Source: Novosphingobium sp. MD-1
GTDB lineage: Bacteria; Pseudomonadota; Alphaproteobacteria; Sphingomonadales; Sphingomonadaceae
Assembly (NCBI RefSeq): GCF_001014975.1
Contig: NZ_BBXA01000020.1
Coordinates: forward strand, 248,001-312,000
Direction: 5' to 3'
Length of the DNA stretch: 64,000 nt
Both the position numbers and the translations under genes were made by a program. The notes beneath the pieces are model-generated. The model was not told where the DNA came from and did no database searches. It saw only the letters and a program-made list of their open reading frames with translations. Positions 27,338 through 33,643 of the stretch are shown one piece after another (the first letter of the stretch is position 1; the number at the start of each line of letters is the position of its first letter).

Positions 27338-27880
27338 TCACTTGGTCTCGCCCGGATAGAGCAGGCCGAGCGAGGCCGGCGCACGGCACTTGCGGATCGC
27401 GTCGGCGGCATGGCGGGCGCGTTCGGCGGTCAGCGAGGCCGAATCCATCACCAGCGGCCGTTCGCGCGTCACTTCCGCGCCCGTGAACGGCCTGGTCCCC
27501 GGCGGCACGCTGCCCGCGCCGATCACGAAGACCACGTAGTTCATCATGTCCGCCAGTTCCGCGTTATCCTTGATCCGGCTGTGCGCGATATTGGGCAGGC
27601 GCAGCAGATAGGCGCGCGATTGCGGCGTACACATGAACCAGCCGACGCGGCCGAACAGTTCGGGCAGCGGCGCGGGCGCGGATTTGCCCTGCACCCCATG
27701 GCAGCCGGCGCAGTGCTCGACATAGTCCGACCGCGCCAGTTCCGGATCGACCATCACCTCCGCCGGGGTGAGCTGGGCCGGACTGGGCTGGGCCGGCGTC
27801 GCGCGCCCATCCGCGCGCCCGACGGCACAGGCCAGCGCCATCAGCGCCAGGCAGAAAACGGGCCAGGAACGAAACGCCAT
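27338..27880 (-). CDS. Periplasmic monoheme c-type cytochrome, likely electron acceptor of the TTQ amine dehydrogenase
   Basis: 180 residues from the ATG at 27880. A signal peptide (MAFRSWPVFCLALMALACAV) is followed by one heme c site, CAGCH at residues 57-61, and a class I cytochrome-like fold with LRLPNIAHSRIKDNAELADMMNYVVFV. Candidate axial Met residues are in the ADMM segment. It sits 44 bases after mauA, where methylamine clusters often have amicyanin (mauC). No amicyanin gene is present, so this cytochrome may take electrons from TTQ or from the molybdoenzyme. Role inferred from position; the heme site is certain. Confidence 0.82.
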   Translation of the reverse strand: MAFRSWPVFCLALMALACAVGRADGRATPAQPSPAQLTPAEVMVDPELARSDYVEHCAGCHGVQGKSAPAPLPELFGRVGWFMCTPQSRAYLLRLPNIAHSRIKDNAELADMMNYVVFVIGAGSVPPGTRPFTGAEVTRERPLVMDSASLTAERARHAADAIRKCRAPASLGLLYPGETK

Positions 27881-27924
27881 GCCGCCAATATCCCTCTGCG
27901 CGGTCCGTTCGCGCAATCGCCCGG

Positions 27925-28467
27925 TCAGGCCGGGCCGACAAGCACAGCGGTGGAGCAGTGGTATTCCATGCTACTCGTGCCGAAGCACCAGATCACGTCG
28001 TTGTTGAGCTGCGGCACGTAGAGCTGCGTCTCGCGGTCGGTATTGTTGCAATCGCACTGCATGCAGTACGCCTTGCCGCAGCAATCGCGATAGGCGATCA
28101 GGTAGGACTTGCCGTCATCGGGATTGACGCAGGTGCCCACCCACGAAACCGGCGAAGGTTCCGCGCCGGGCGGGCAGGTGTGGATGCCGCCGCCGCAGCA
28201 GGTGCAGAGCGAACCGTCGATCGCGCAATAGCGCCAGTAATCGCACTTGGTGTTGTCCTTGCTCTGCGCCACGCGGGCGAAAGCGGTCTTGCCTTCGCCC
28301 GACCGGTCAGGCTTGGCCGCCTCGGCCCGGCTAACCGGCAGCAGCGGAAACACCGGGGCGGCCACCAGCGCCGCGCCCAGCCGTGCCAGGATGCCACGGC
28401 GCGAGGTGCCGCCCGCGAAACGGCGAAGCAGCGTTTCGCCCATGGCGTCCGCATCGAACTTCTTCAT
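27925..28467 (-). CDS. mauA: Amine dehydrogenase light (beta) chain, TTQ-bearing
   Basis: 180 residues from the ATG at 28467, chosen because AAGGGGG lies seven bases upstream; an ATG two codons earlier is too close to it. A twin-arginine signal (TSRRGILARLG, residues 21-31) is followed by the Cys-rich catalytic subunit. By alignment from memory to Paracoccus methylamine dehydrogenase, the two tryptophans that form tryptophan tryptophylquinone are Trp109 (SPVSWVGTC) and Trp160 (NNDVIWCFG). The Asp residues tied to TTQ formation and catalysis are Asp84 (AIDGS) and Asp128 (RDCCG). CDYWRYCAIDG and CPPG are also conserved. Methylamine versus aromatic amine specificity (mauA versus aauA) cannot be decided from this; some segments resemble each. 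Confidence 0.92.
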   Translation of the reverse strand: MKKFDADAMGETLLRRFAGGTSRRGILARLGAALVAAPVFPLLPVSRAEAAKPDRSGEGKTAFARVAQSKDNTKCDYWRYCAIDGSLCTCCGGGIHTCPPGAEPSPVSWVGTCVNPDDGKSYLIAYRDCCGKAYCMQCDCNNTDRETQLYVPQLNNDVIWCFGTSSMEYHCSTAVLVGPA

Positions 28468-28516
28468 GACCATGCCCCCTTGAAATTGTCCGCGCGGGCA
28501 AGCCGCGCCACAGCCA

Positions 28517-29119
28517 TCACGCCACTTCCGCCTTCAGGCTTCCGATATAGTCCTGCACCGAACGGACGCCCATCTCGTGCGCGATCACGAGGCTCTCCAG
28601 GTGTTCGCGGCTGTTGACCAGCCCCTTGGACAGCACCGTGCCATCGGCGTCGAGCAGCACCGCGTAAGGCAGCTTGCCCACCTCGAACGCCTGCCCCACG
28701 TCCGGCCCGTTGATGAACTGGTACGATCCCAGGCCGTGCTGTTCGATCATCCCGCGCTGCACCGCCGGATCGTCGTCCCCCACGAAGATCAGCTGCACGC
28801 GCTCGTCGCGCGCGAACGACTTGGCCATCGGAATCAGCCCCTTGCACAGCGGGCAGGCGGCCGACACGAACATCAGCAGGCGCAGCGCCGATCCGGGCGC
28901 GGCGCCACCGACGGTCACCGCCGCGCCTTCGAGCGTCCGCGCCGGAATGGCGGCCGATCGCGCGCCCACCGAAGGCCCGCCCGCCGTGGTCAAGGCCCCG
29001 GCCGGCGCCACGCGCATGTGCAGCACGCCCACCTGCCGCGCCAGCGCCAGAACGGCGACGACGAGCGCGAGGACCACGCCCCACGAAATGACCTGCGAAA
29101 CGATAAGCGCCGTCAGCAT
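28517..29119 (-). CDS. mauD: Amine dehydrogenase accessory protein MauD (thioredoxin-like)
   Basis: 200 residues. An N-terminal membrane anchor (LIVSQVISWGVVLALVVAVLALA) precedes a periplasmic thioredoxin-like domain with a CPLC active site (residues 89-92) in LLMFVSAACPLCKGLIP, then KLPYAVLLDADGTVLSKGLVNSREHLESL, typical of MauD. It is thought to help form or isomerise the many disulfides of the light chain; in methylotrophs loss of MauD or MauE prevents light-chain accumulation. It is four bases after mauE and 49 bases before mauA. Confidence 0.92.
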   Translation of the reverse strand: MLTALIVSQVISWGVVLALVVAVLALARQVGVLHMRVAPAGALTTAGGPSVGARSAAIPARTLEGAAVTVGGAAPGSALRLLMFVSAACPLCKGLIPMAKSFARDERVQLIFVGDDDPAVQRGMIEQHGLGSYQFINGPDVGQAFEVGKLPYAVLLDADGTVLSKGLVNSREHLESLVIAHEMGVRSVQDYIGSLKAEVA

Positions 29120-29123
29120 GGGC

Positions 29124-29699
29124 TCACCTCCGTTTGATTCCAGCGTTGACTCTGGCCGCGACGGGCGAGACAGCCAGCGCGGCGATGGCGTTGAACAGCA
29201 GATAGAGAACGAACAGGCTGAGGCCGCCCGCCAGAGCGGTGGCCAGCTCGAAGCCGGTGGACGGCAGCGCGGCGGGCAGGCGCAAGGCCGCCAGTGCCAT
29301 CAGCACCACATTGCGCGCCACCAGCGGCCAGCCCAGCGTCTGGCGCAATTGCGACCGCCCGCAGCCGCAGTCGATCGAACGCCGCCCGCGCCCGATGTTC
29401 ACCGCCATCGCCGCTGCGAACAGCCCGAGCAGGAGCAGCGCCGGCACCACGGCCAGGCGCGGCCCGCCCGCCAGCAACGCCACCCCCAGCACCAGTTCCG
29501 CCCACGGCAGCACCGCCGCCACGGGTGCGACCAGCACATCGGGCAGCAGCCGGTAATTGGCGATCACGCCGGGCAGCACATCGCGATGGAGCAGCTTCGA
29601 CAGGCCCGCATGCACGAAGACCAGACCAGTGCCGAACGCGCCGGCCAGCCCCGCGACGCGCAGGCCCGATACCGCAAGATCGGCGGCGACAGCGCTCAC
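29124..29699 (-). CDS. mauE: Amine dehydrogenase accessory membrane protein MauE
   Basis: 191 residues starting at a GTG that overlaps the mauB stop (GTGA at 29696-29699). It is a DoxX-like integral membrane protein with about four helices (for example GLVFVHAGLSKL, VVPALLLLGLFAAAMAVNIGRG, VARNVVLMALAALRL). A loop CGCG (Cys111 and Cys113) lies in GRRSIDCGCGRSQL, the hallmark of MauE. It probably supplies oxidising equivalents to MauD for light-chain disulfide formation. Confidence 0.9.
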   Translation of the reverse strand: MSAVAADLAVSGLRVAGLAGAFGTGLVFVHAGLSKLLHRDVLPGVIANYRLLPDVLVAPVAAVLPWAELVLGVALLAGGPRLAVVPALLLLGLFAAAMAVNIGRGRRSIDCGCGRSQLRQTLGWPLVARNVVLMALAALRLPAALPSTGFELATALAGGLSLFVLYLLFNAIAALAVSPVAARVNAGIKRR

Positions 29700-30880
29700 C
29701 GCGCGTCCGTAACCGTGATCACGCCGCTGCCGGCACGGTCTAGCTTGAGCGTTTCGTCCCAGGTCTTCAGGTCAATCACATGGACCGTACCACCCTCGCC
29801 GCCGGAATACATCAGCTTGGGCGCAGCCTCCTGCGTCACCTCGATCGTGGTAGCCGGATCGGTGATCGGCACGCGCTTCACCACTTTCTTCGCCGCGAGA
29901 TCGACGTCCCAGATTTCGGTGCCGCCGGCCTTGTGCGTCCAGTATTCGCCCGGGTGCATCAGCACGAAGAGATGGCCGGACGCGCGGTGGAGCGCCATCG
30001 GCTGCCCCCCGCCGGGATACCAGTTGACGTCGAGCGGCTTGGTGTCGCCCGCGCGCAGCCCGGCCGCCACCTGGATCGAGAAGGGCTCGGAAACCGTCGG
30101 CGCCGCCGCCATCTTCGCGGTATAGATCTTGCCGGTGTAGGACAGGAAAACCGCTTGCTGCTTCGTCTTGTCGTAAATCAAGTTGTCGAAGATCGGATCG
30201 TCGGTCGCCGAAAAGAACGGAGCCGAATGGGTGATCGCGGGCTTCGCGGCACCCGCCGTGACCGTTGCCAGCGAACCATCGGCGCAGAGCGCGGAGAAGC
30301 CGGCGCCGGGATTGGGGATAAGGCTGGCGCAGCCGGGCAGCTCGATCGCGCGCAGGAACTTGCGCTTTTCCAGATCGACCACGCTGACCGACGACGCGGG
30401 GCTGAAGTTATAGACGAAACCCAGCTTGCCGTCGTCGCTCAGGATGAAGTCCTGCTTGCGGCCGCCGATCAGCAGGCGGCCGGGAATCGGGATTTCGGCC
30501 TGCAGCTTGAGATTGGTCGAATCATAGACCGTGACCATGTCCTGCCGCGTGCCGCGATTGCCCTTGCTCCAGATCGTTTCGGCCACGTAGTAGAACTTGC
30601 CCGCCGGATCGATCGCCATGTCCGCCAGAAGCGCCGTCTGCACCAAACCCAGCATCTTGCCGTTGCCGGTGTCGTAGATCGCGGTGCCGGGGAACACGAA
30701 ACCCCGGTTCACGAAAATCCAGCCCGGCTTGGGCGGCGTGATCGCGGCGACGTCCGACTCTTCAGGCTCCGTGGGATTGGCGGTGTCGGCCAAGGCCTGC
30801 GGCGCGTCGATCACCGACAGCGCGAGGCAGGCGGCAAGCGTCGGGATGGCGGAAAGCATGCGGCTGGCAATGGATTTCAT
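29696..30880 (-). CDS. mauB: Amine dehydrogenase heavy (alpha) chain
   Basis: 394 residues from the ATG at 30880 (MKSIASRMLSAIPTLAACLA, a Sec signal peptide cleaved near ALA at about residue 32). The mature protein is a seven-bladed propeller of the methylamine/aralkylamine dehydrogenase family: WIFVNRGFVFPGTAIYDTGNGKMLGLVQTALLADMAIDPAGKFYYVAETIWSKGNRGTRQDMV, then LFVLMHPGEYWTHKAGGTEIWDVDL near residue 300. It has no cofactor of its own and pairs with the TTQ light chain in a periplasmic heterotetramer. It is the first gene of the operon, with a shared regulatory element about 100 bases upstream. Confidence 0.93.
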   Translation of the reverse strand: MKSIASRMLSAIPTLAACLALSVIDAPQALADTANPTEPEESDVAAITPPKPGWIFVNRGFVFPGTAIYDTGNGKMLGLVQTALLADMAIDPAGKFYYVAETIWSKGNRGTRQDMVTVYDSTNLKLQAEIPIPGRLLIGGRKQDFILSDDGKLGFVYNFSPASSVSVVDLEKRKFLRAIELPGCASLIPNPGAGFSALCADGSLATVTAGAAKPAITHSAPFFSATDDPIFDNLIYDKTKQQAVFLSYTGKIYTAKMAAAPTVSEPFSIQVAAGLRAGDTKPLDVNWYPGGGQPMALHRASGHLFVLMHPGEYWTHKAGGTEIWDVDLAAKKVVKRVPITDPATTIEVTQEAAPKLMYSGGEGGTVHVIDLKTWDETLKLDRAGSGVITVTDAR

Positions 30881-30978
30881 CTGACCTTGACCCCCTTCGG
30901 TTGCGACGGCCGATGCGGCGCCTTCACCATGCGCCTTGCCCCCGCAAGATAGCATGGCGCTGCGTCGTCGGGTGAAGG

Positions 30979-31004
30979 TTTGACGCCCGTCCAGTTTTAG
31001 TCAA
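30979..31004 (-). promoter_or_regulatory. Shared amine-regulon element upstream of the TTQ operon
   Basis: Read leftward: TTGAC (31004-31000), six bases, TGGAC, four bases, GTCAA. The inner part CTGGAC-GGGC-GTCAAA resembles a 16-base palindrome with arms TTGGAC/GTCCAA. The same arrangement occurs upstream of qhpA and, with GTCCAA, upstream of the iorA-like gene. The outer TTGAC could be a -35 box with a weak AAACCT -10. It overlaps the stop codon of the MFS gene. Confidence 0.6.
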
Positions 31005-32185
31005 GCGCCTATAGGGGCTGGCGTGCCACCCTTTTGAGGACTCGCGCCGGTCGCACCCGCAAATCCGGCGCGGACCGCCCAGCCGACCGAGACCAGCCCT
31101 CCCGTCAGGGTCAGCGCCACGCCGATCAGCAACCCCTCGCGCCCGAACAGCGCCATCATCGCCGTTCCCAGCAACGGCCCGGCGATCAGCCCAAGACTGT
31201 GCGTGCAGGCCACGAACACGCGAAAGCGCGAATCCCGGCTCGACGCCGTCGCCAGCCCGGAGCATCGGATGATGATCGCGGTGGAACCGATGTTGAGCAG
31301 CACGATCGACGCAACATAGGCGCCATCCGCCCCCGGCACCGTCAGCACCACCGGCGAAGCGAGCGCCAGCCCGGACAGCAGGGCGGTGACCGGCAGCGGC
31401 ACCAGCAGCCGTTCGCGCATCACCGCCACCGCGGTCAGCGCGCCGACGACGGAGCCGATCGCCACGGCCTGCCCGATCGTGCGATCGGCGATACCCGCGC
31501 GCGTGGCCAGCGCGGCCGAGAAGCTCCACACCAGCATCGTCGAACAGATGAACCAGAAGGTTGCCGCGGCCAGCGCCCAGCCGGCGACCGGCACCGCGCT
31601 CCTTCCCGCGGCGATGCCGGACGGGCTATCAATCATCGATGCCGACCGCACGAACGGCACCAGCACCACCAACGCAAGGGCCGGTACCAGCGCCATCGCC
31701 ATCAGCGCGGTTTTTGCGCCGGCCGCCAGCATCAGCTCGGGCAAGGCCAGCGAAACCAGCGTCGAGAGAATGAGCTGGGTCAGATAGACCGCGCCATAGG
31801 CCTTGCTGGGGCGGTGCGCGGCATAGGCCGCCATGGTGGTGGCATAGACCACCCCCATTGCTAGGCCATAGCCGGCGCGGCACGCGAGAACGGTCGCTAG
31901 GCTGCCGGCCAGCGCCGTTGCCAAGCTGCACAGGAATGCCAACACGGCCGCCGCCACAACGCTTCCTCGGGGCAGGACCGGCCCCAGCCACCAGACCGTC
32001 AGTGCGCCCAGCGCGGAGCCGGCCTGGGTAAAGCCCACGACCAGCCCGTGCGCCTCCAGCGGCACGGGCCGCGCATCGCTCAACACCGTCAGGTAGATCG
32101 GATCGATTCCGGGTTGCAGGCATCCCAGCGCGGCCGCCAGCGAGGCCGCCCCAACACCCCTCCCGATGATCGCCCTGTTCCGCAT
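31001..32185 (-). CDS. MFS transporter
   Basis: 394 residues from the ATG at 32185 (an in-frame GTG at 32194 is also possible), with about twelve hydrophobic segments, for example AASLAAALGCLQPGIDPIYL, LVVGFTQAGSALGALTVWWLG and RAGYGLAMGVVYATTMAAYAAHRPSKAYGAVYL. The general fold and the loop between helices 2 and 3 fit the major facilitator superfamily; substrate is not readable. It lies 60 bases downstream of the TetR gene on the same strand, a typical regulator-transporter pair, and just upstream of the mauB promoter. It may import amines or export a product. Confidence 0.8.
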   Translation of the reverse strand: MRNRAIIGRGVGAASLAAALGCLQPGIDPIYLTVLSDARPVPLEAHGLVVGFTQAGSALGALTVWWLGPVLPRGSVVAAAVLAFLCSLATALAGSLATVLACRAGYGLAMGVVYATTMAAYAAHRPSKAYGAVYLTQLILSTLVSLALPELMLAAGAKTALMAMALVPALALVVLVPFVRSASMIDSPSGIAAGRSAVPVAGWALAAATFWFICSTMLVWSFSAALATRAGIADRTIGQAVAIGSVVGALTAVAVMRERLLVPLPVTALLSGLALASPVVLTVPGADGAYVASIVLLNIGSTAIIIRCSGLATASSRDSRFRVFVACTHSLGLIAGPLLGTAMMALFGREGLLIGVALTLTGGLVSVGWAVRAGFAGATGASPQKGGTPAPIGA

Positions 32186-32245
32186 CCGGCACACTCACAG
32201 CCCTGGGGTCAGGACCCTTTTGTGCCGCGTGCTGCTTCGCGCGCC

Positions 32246-32902
32246 TTACCGAAGGCCGGAAATCTGTTCCGGCGTTATCGTTCTGGCGAGATCGACCAGC
32301 GCGCGGGCGGCTATGGTCCGAAACGCCATCATCTTCGCGGCCCACGGTTTTTCATATCCGAGGAATGGCGTAGTGCCTTCCATCGACGCGCTGATATAAA
32401 GCGCCACCGTGTGCACCTGATCGGGCGACAGCCGCGGATTGAGCAGCGCTACGTATTCCCCGATGAAATCGTGGACCCCCTGGTAAAAGGCCCGGACCCG
32501 ATCCGCGATGAATTCGTTCTGGTTGGCCAGCGCCCACAGTTCGGTGAACAGCCGCGTGGTGCGCTTGCCGGCGATATCATCCAGGCAAATCTCGATCAGC
32601 AGCCGCAGCCTTTCCTCCGCCGGCAGGTCGGGCTGGCGGACGCGGTTCTCCAGCAGCTTGTCATAGCTTTCCAGCAACTCGTCGAGCAGGATCTGGATCA
32701 GCATTTCCTTGCGCGGGAAATGGTAGCTGACGTTGCCCACCTTCATCCCGCATTCGGCGGCGATACGGCGGATCGTGAACGCGCCCGCGCCTTCGTCGAT
32801 CAGCACGGTCAACGCGGCCTTGAGAATGGCGTCGACCGTCTCGGTCCCGCGCGTATAGGTTCCCGGCCGCGTGGCTATCATGTGGGCGACATCGCTTGCC
32901 AT
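32246..32902 (-). CDS. TetR/AcrR family transcriptional regulator
   Basis: 218 residues from the ATG at 32902. The N-terminal helix-turn-helix reads ETVDAILKAALTVLIDEGAGAFTIRRIAAECGMKVGNVSYHFPRKEMLIQIL, with the TetR recognition helix ending in VSYHFPRKEML. The C-terminal half is helical and ligand-binding (WALANQNEFIADRVRAFYQGVHDFIGEYVALL). It diverges from the molybdenum hydroxylase genes, and the shared palindromic element lies between them, so it is the best candidate in the window for the regulator of the amine island. Described Paracoccus qhp clusters use an AraC-type regulator, as I recall; none is found here. Confidence 0.88.
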   Translation of the reverse strand: MASDVAHMIATRPGTYTRGTETVDAILKAALTVLIDEGAGAFTIRRIAAECGMKVGNVSYHFPRKEMLIQILLDELLESYDKLLENRVRQPDLPAEERLRLLIEICLDDIAGKRTTRLFTELWALANQNEFIADRVRAFYQGVHDFIGEYVALLNPRLSPDQVHTVALYISASMEGTTPFLGYEKPWAAKMMAFRTIAARALVDLARTITPEQISGLR

Positions 32903-32986
32903 TGCACCCGGCCTAACACTCCTGAACGTGGGTCGCCAGCCCGACTGCCCCGCCCAACCCTTTTTATCCCGCGCGCGCAACGGCGC

Positions 32987-33015
32987 TTGACGGATACTTG
33001 ATGCCTGTCCAATAT
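32987..33015 (+). promoter_or_regulatory. Shared amine-regulon element and candidate promoter of the iorA-like gene
   Basis: TTGACG at 32987-32992, 17 bases, CAATAT at 33010-33015: a reasonable sigma-70 promoter. Inside the spacer lies CTTGAT-GCCT-GTCCAA (32997-33012), the same palindrome-like element found upstream of mauB and qhpA at the same distance from TTGAC. Confidence 0.55.
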
Positions 33016-33024
33016 TTAAGCCGT

Positions 33025-33045
33025 TTTCAAGCCAATTTCTTGAAA
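33025..33045. promoter_or_regulatory. Inverted repeat downstream of the candidate iorA promoter
   Basis: TTTCAAG (33025-33031), seven bases, CTTGAAA (33039-33045): a perfect seven-base inverted repeat just after the predicted transcription start, in an operator position. It could bind the divergent TetR protein or another regulator. The rest of the 279-base divergent region shows nothing else I can assign. Confidence 0.4.
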
Positions 33046-33181
33046 CCGGACAACAAAGGTTTCCATCCCGCCAGCGTTCCGCGTTACGGAATATCTGTTT
33101 GGCAATGGTGCATCCCGTGCGCCCGGCTTAACAGGTGCGCGGGATGAGAATATCCGCGCGATCAAGCATGAAGGACTGCCG

Positions 33182-33643
33182 ATGGCCATTTCGCTGACCG
33201 TCAACCGCAAGAAGCGCGTCGTCGACGCGGACGCCGACAAGCCGCTGCTGTGGGTCTTGCGGGAAGACCTGAACCTGCCCGGCACCAAGTTCGGCTGCGG
33301 TGCGGGCCTGTGCGGCGCCTGCACGGTGCTGCTGGACGGCAACGCGGTGCGATCGTGCCAGACGCCGATCGCCGATGCGGCGGGCAAGCAGATCACCACG
33401 ATCGAGGACGTGGCCTCGCTGCCGGTGGGCAAGAAGGTGGTCGATGCGTGGGTCGACCTCGATGTCCCGCAATGCGGCTATTGCCAGGCCGGACAGATCA
33501 TGTCCGCGACCGCGCTGCTGACGCAGACGCCCAGGCCCACGGCCGAGGACATCGAAGGCGGCATGAGCGGCAACATCTGCCGCTGCGCCACCTACCTGCG
33601 CATCCAGAAGGCGATCCGCAAGGCGGCGGGAGTGGCGGCATGA
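33182..33643 (+). CDS. iorA: [2Fe-2S] small subunit of a xanthine dehydrogenase-family molybdenum hydroxylase (IorA-like)
   Basis: 153 residues. A plant-type ferredoxin domain with CGAGLCGACTVLLDGNAVRSC (first cluster) and a C-terminal helical domain with CGYCQAGQIM and CRCATY (second cluster) match the small subunits of isoquinoline oxidoreductase and related aldehyde oxidases. It passes electrons from the molybdenum site to an external acceptor. The 4-base ATGA overlap with the large-subunit gene shows they are made together. No FAD subunit is encoded nearby, so a cytochrome acceptor is likely. Called iorA by family; isoquinoline is not necessarily the substrate. Confidence 0.9.
   Translation: MAISLTVNRKKRVVDADADKPLLWVLREDLNLPGTKFGCGAGLCGACTVLLDGNAVRSCQTPIADAAGKQITTIEDVASLPVGKKVVDAWVDLDVPQCGYCQAGQIMSATALLTQTPRPTAEDIEGGMSGNICRCATYLRIQKAIRKAAGVAA

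Noticed and set aside
27338..27880. The operon cytochrome as a MauG substitute
   Set aside because: It has only one CxxCH site and lacks the size and second heme of MauG-type enzymes. An electron-acceptor role is simpler.
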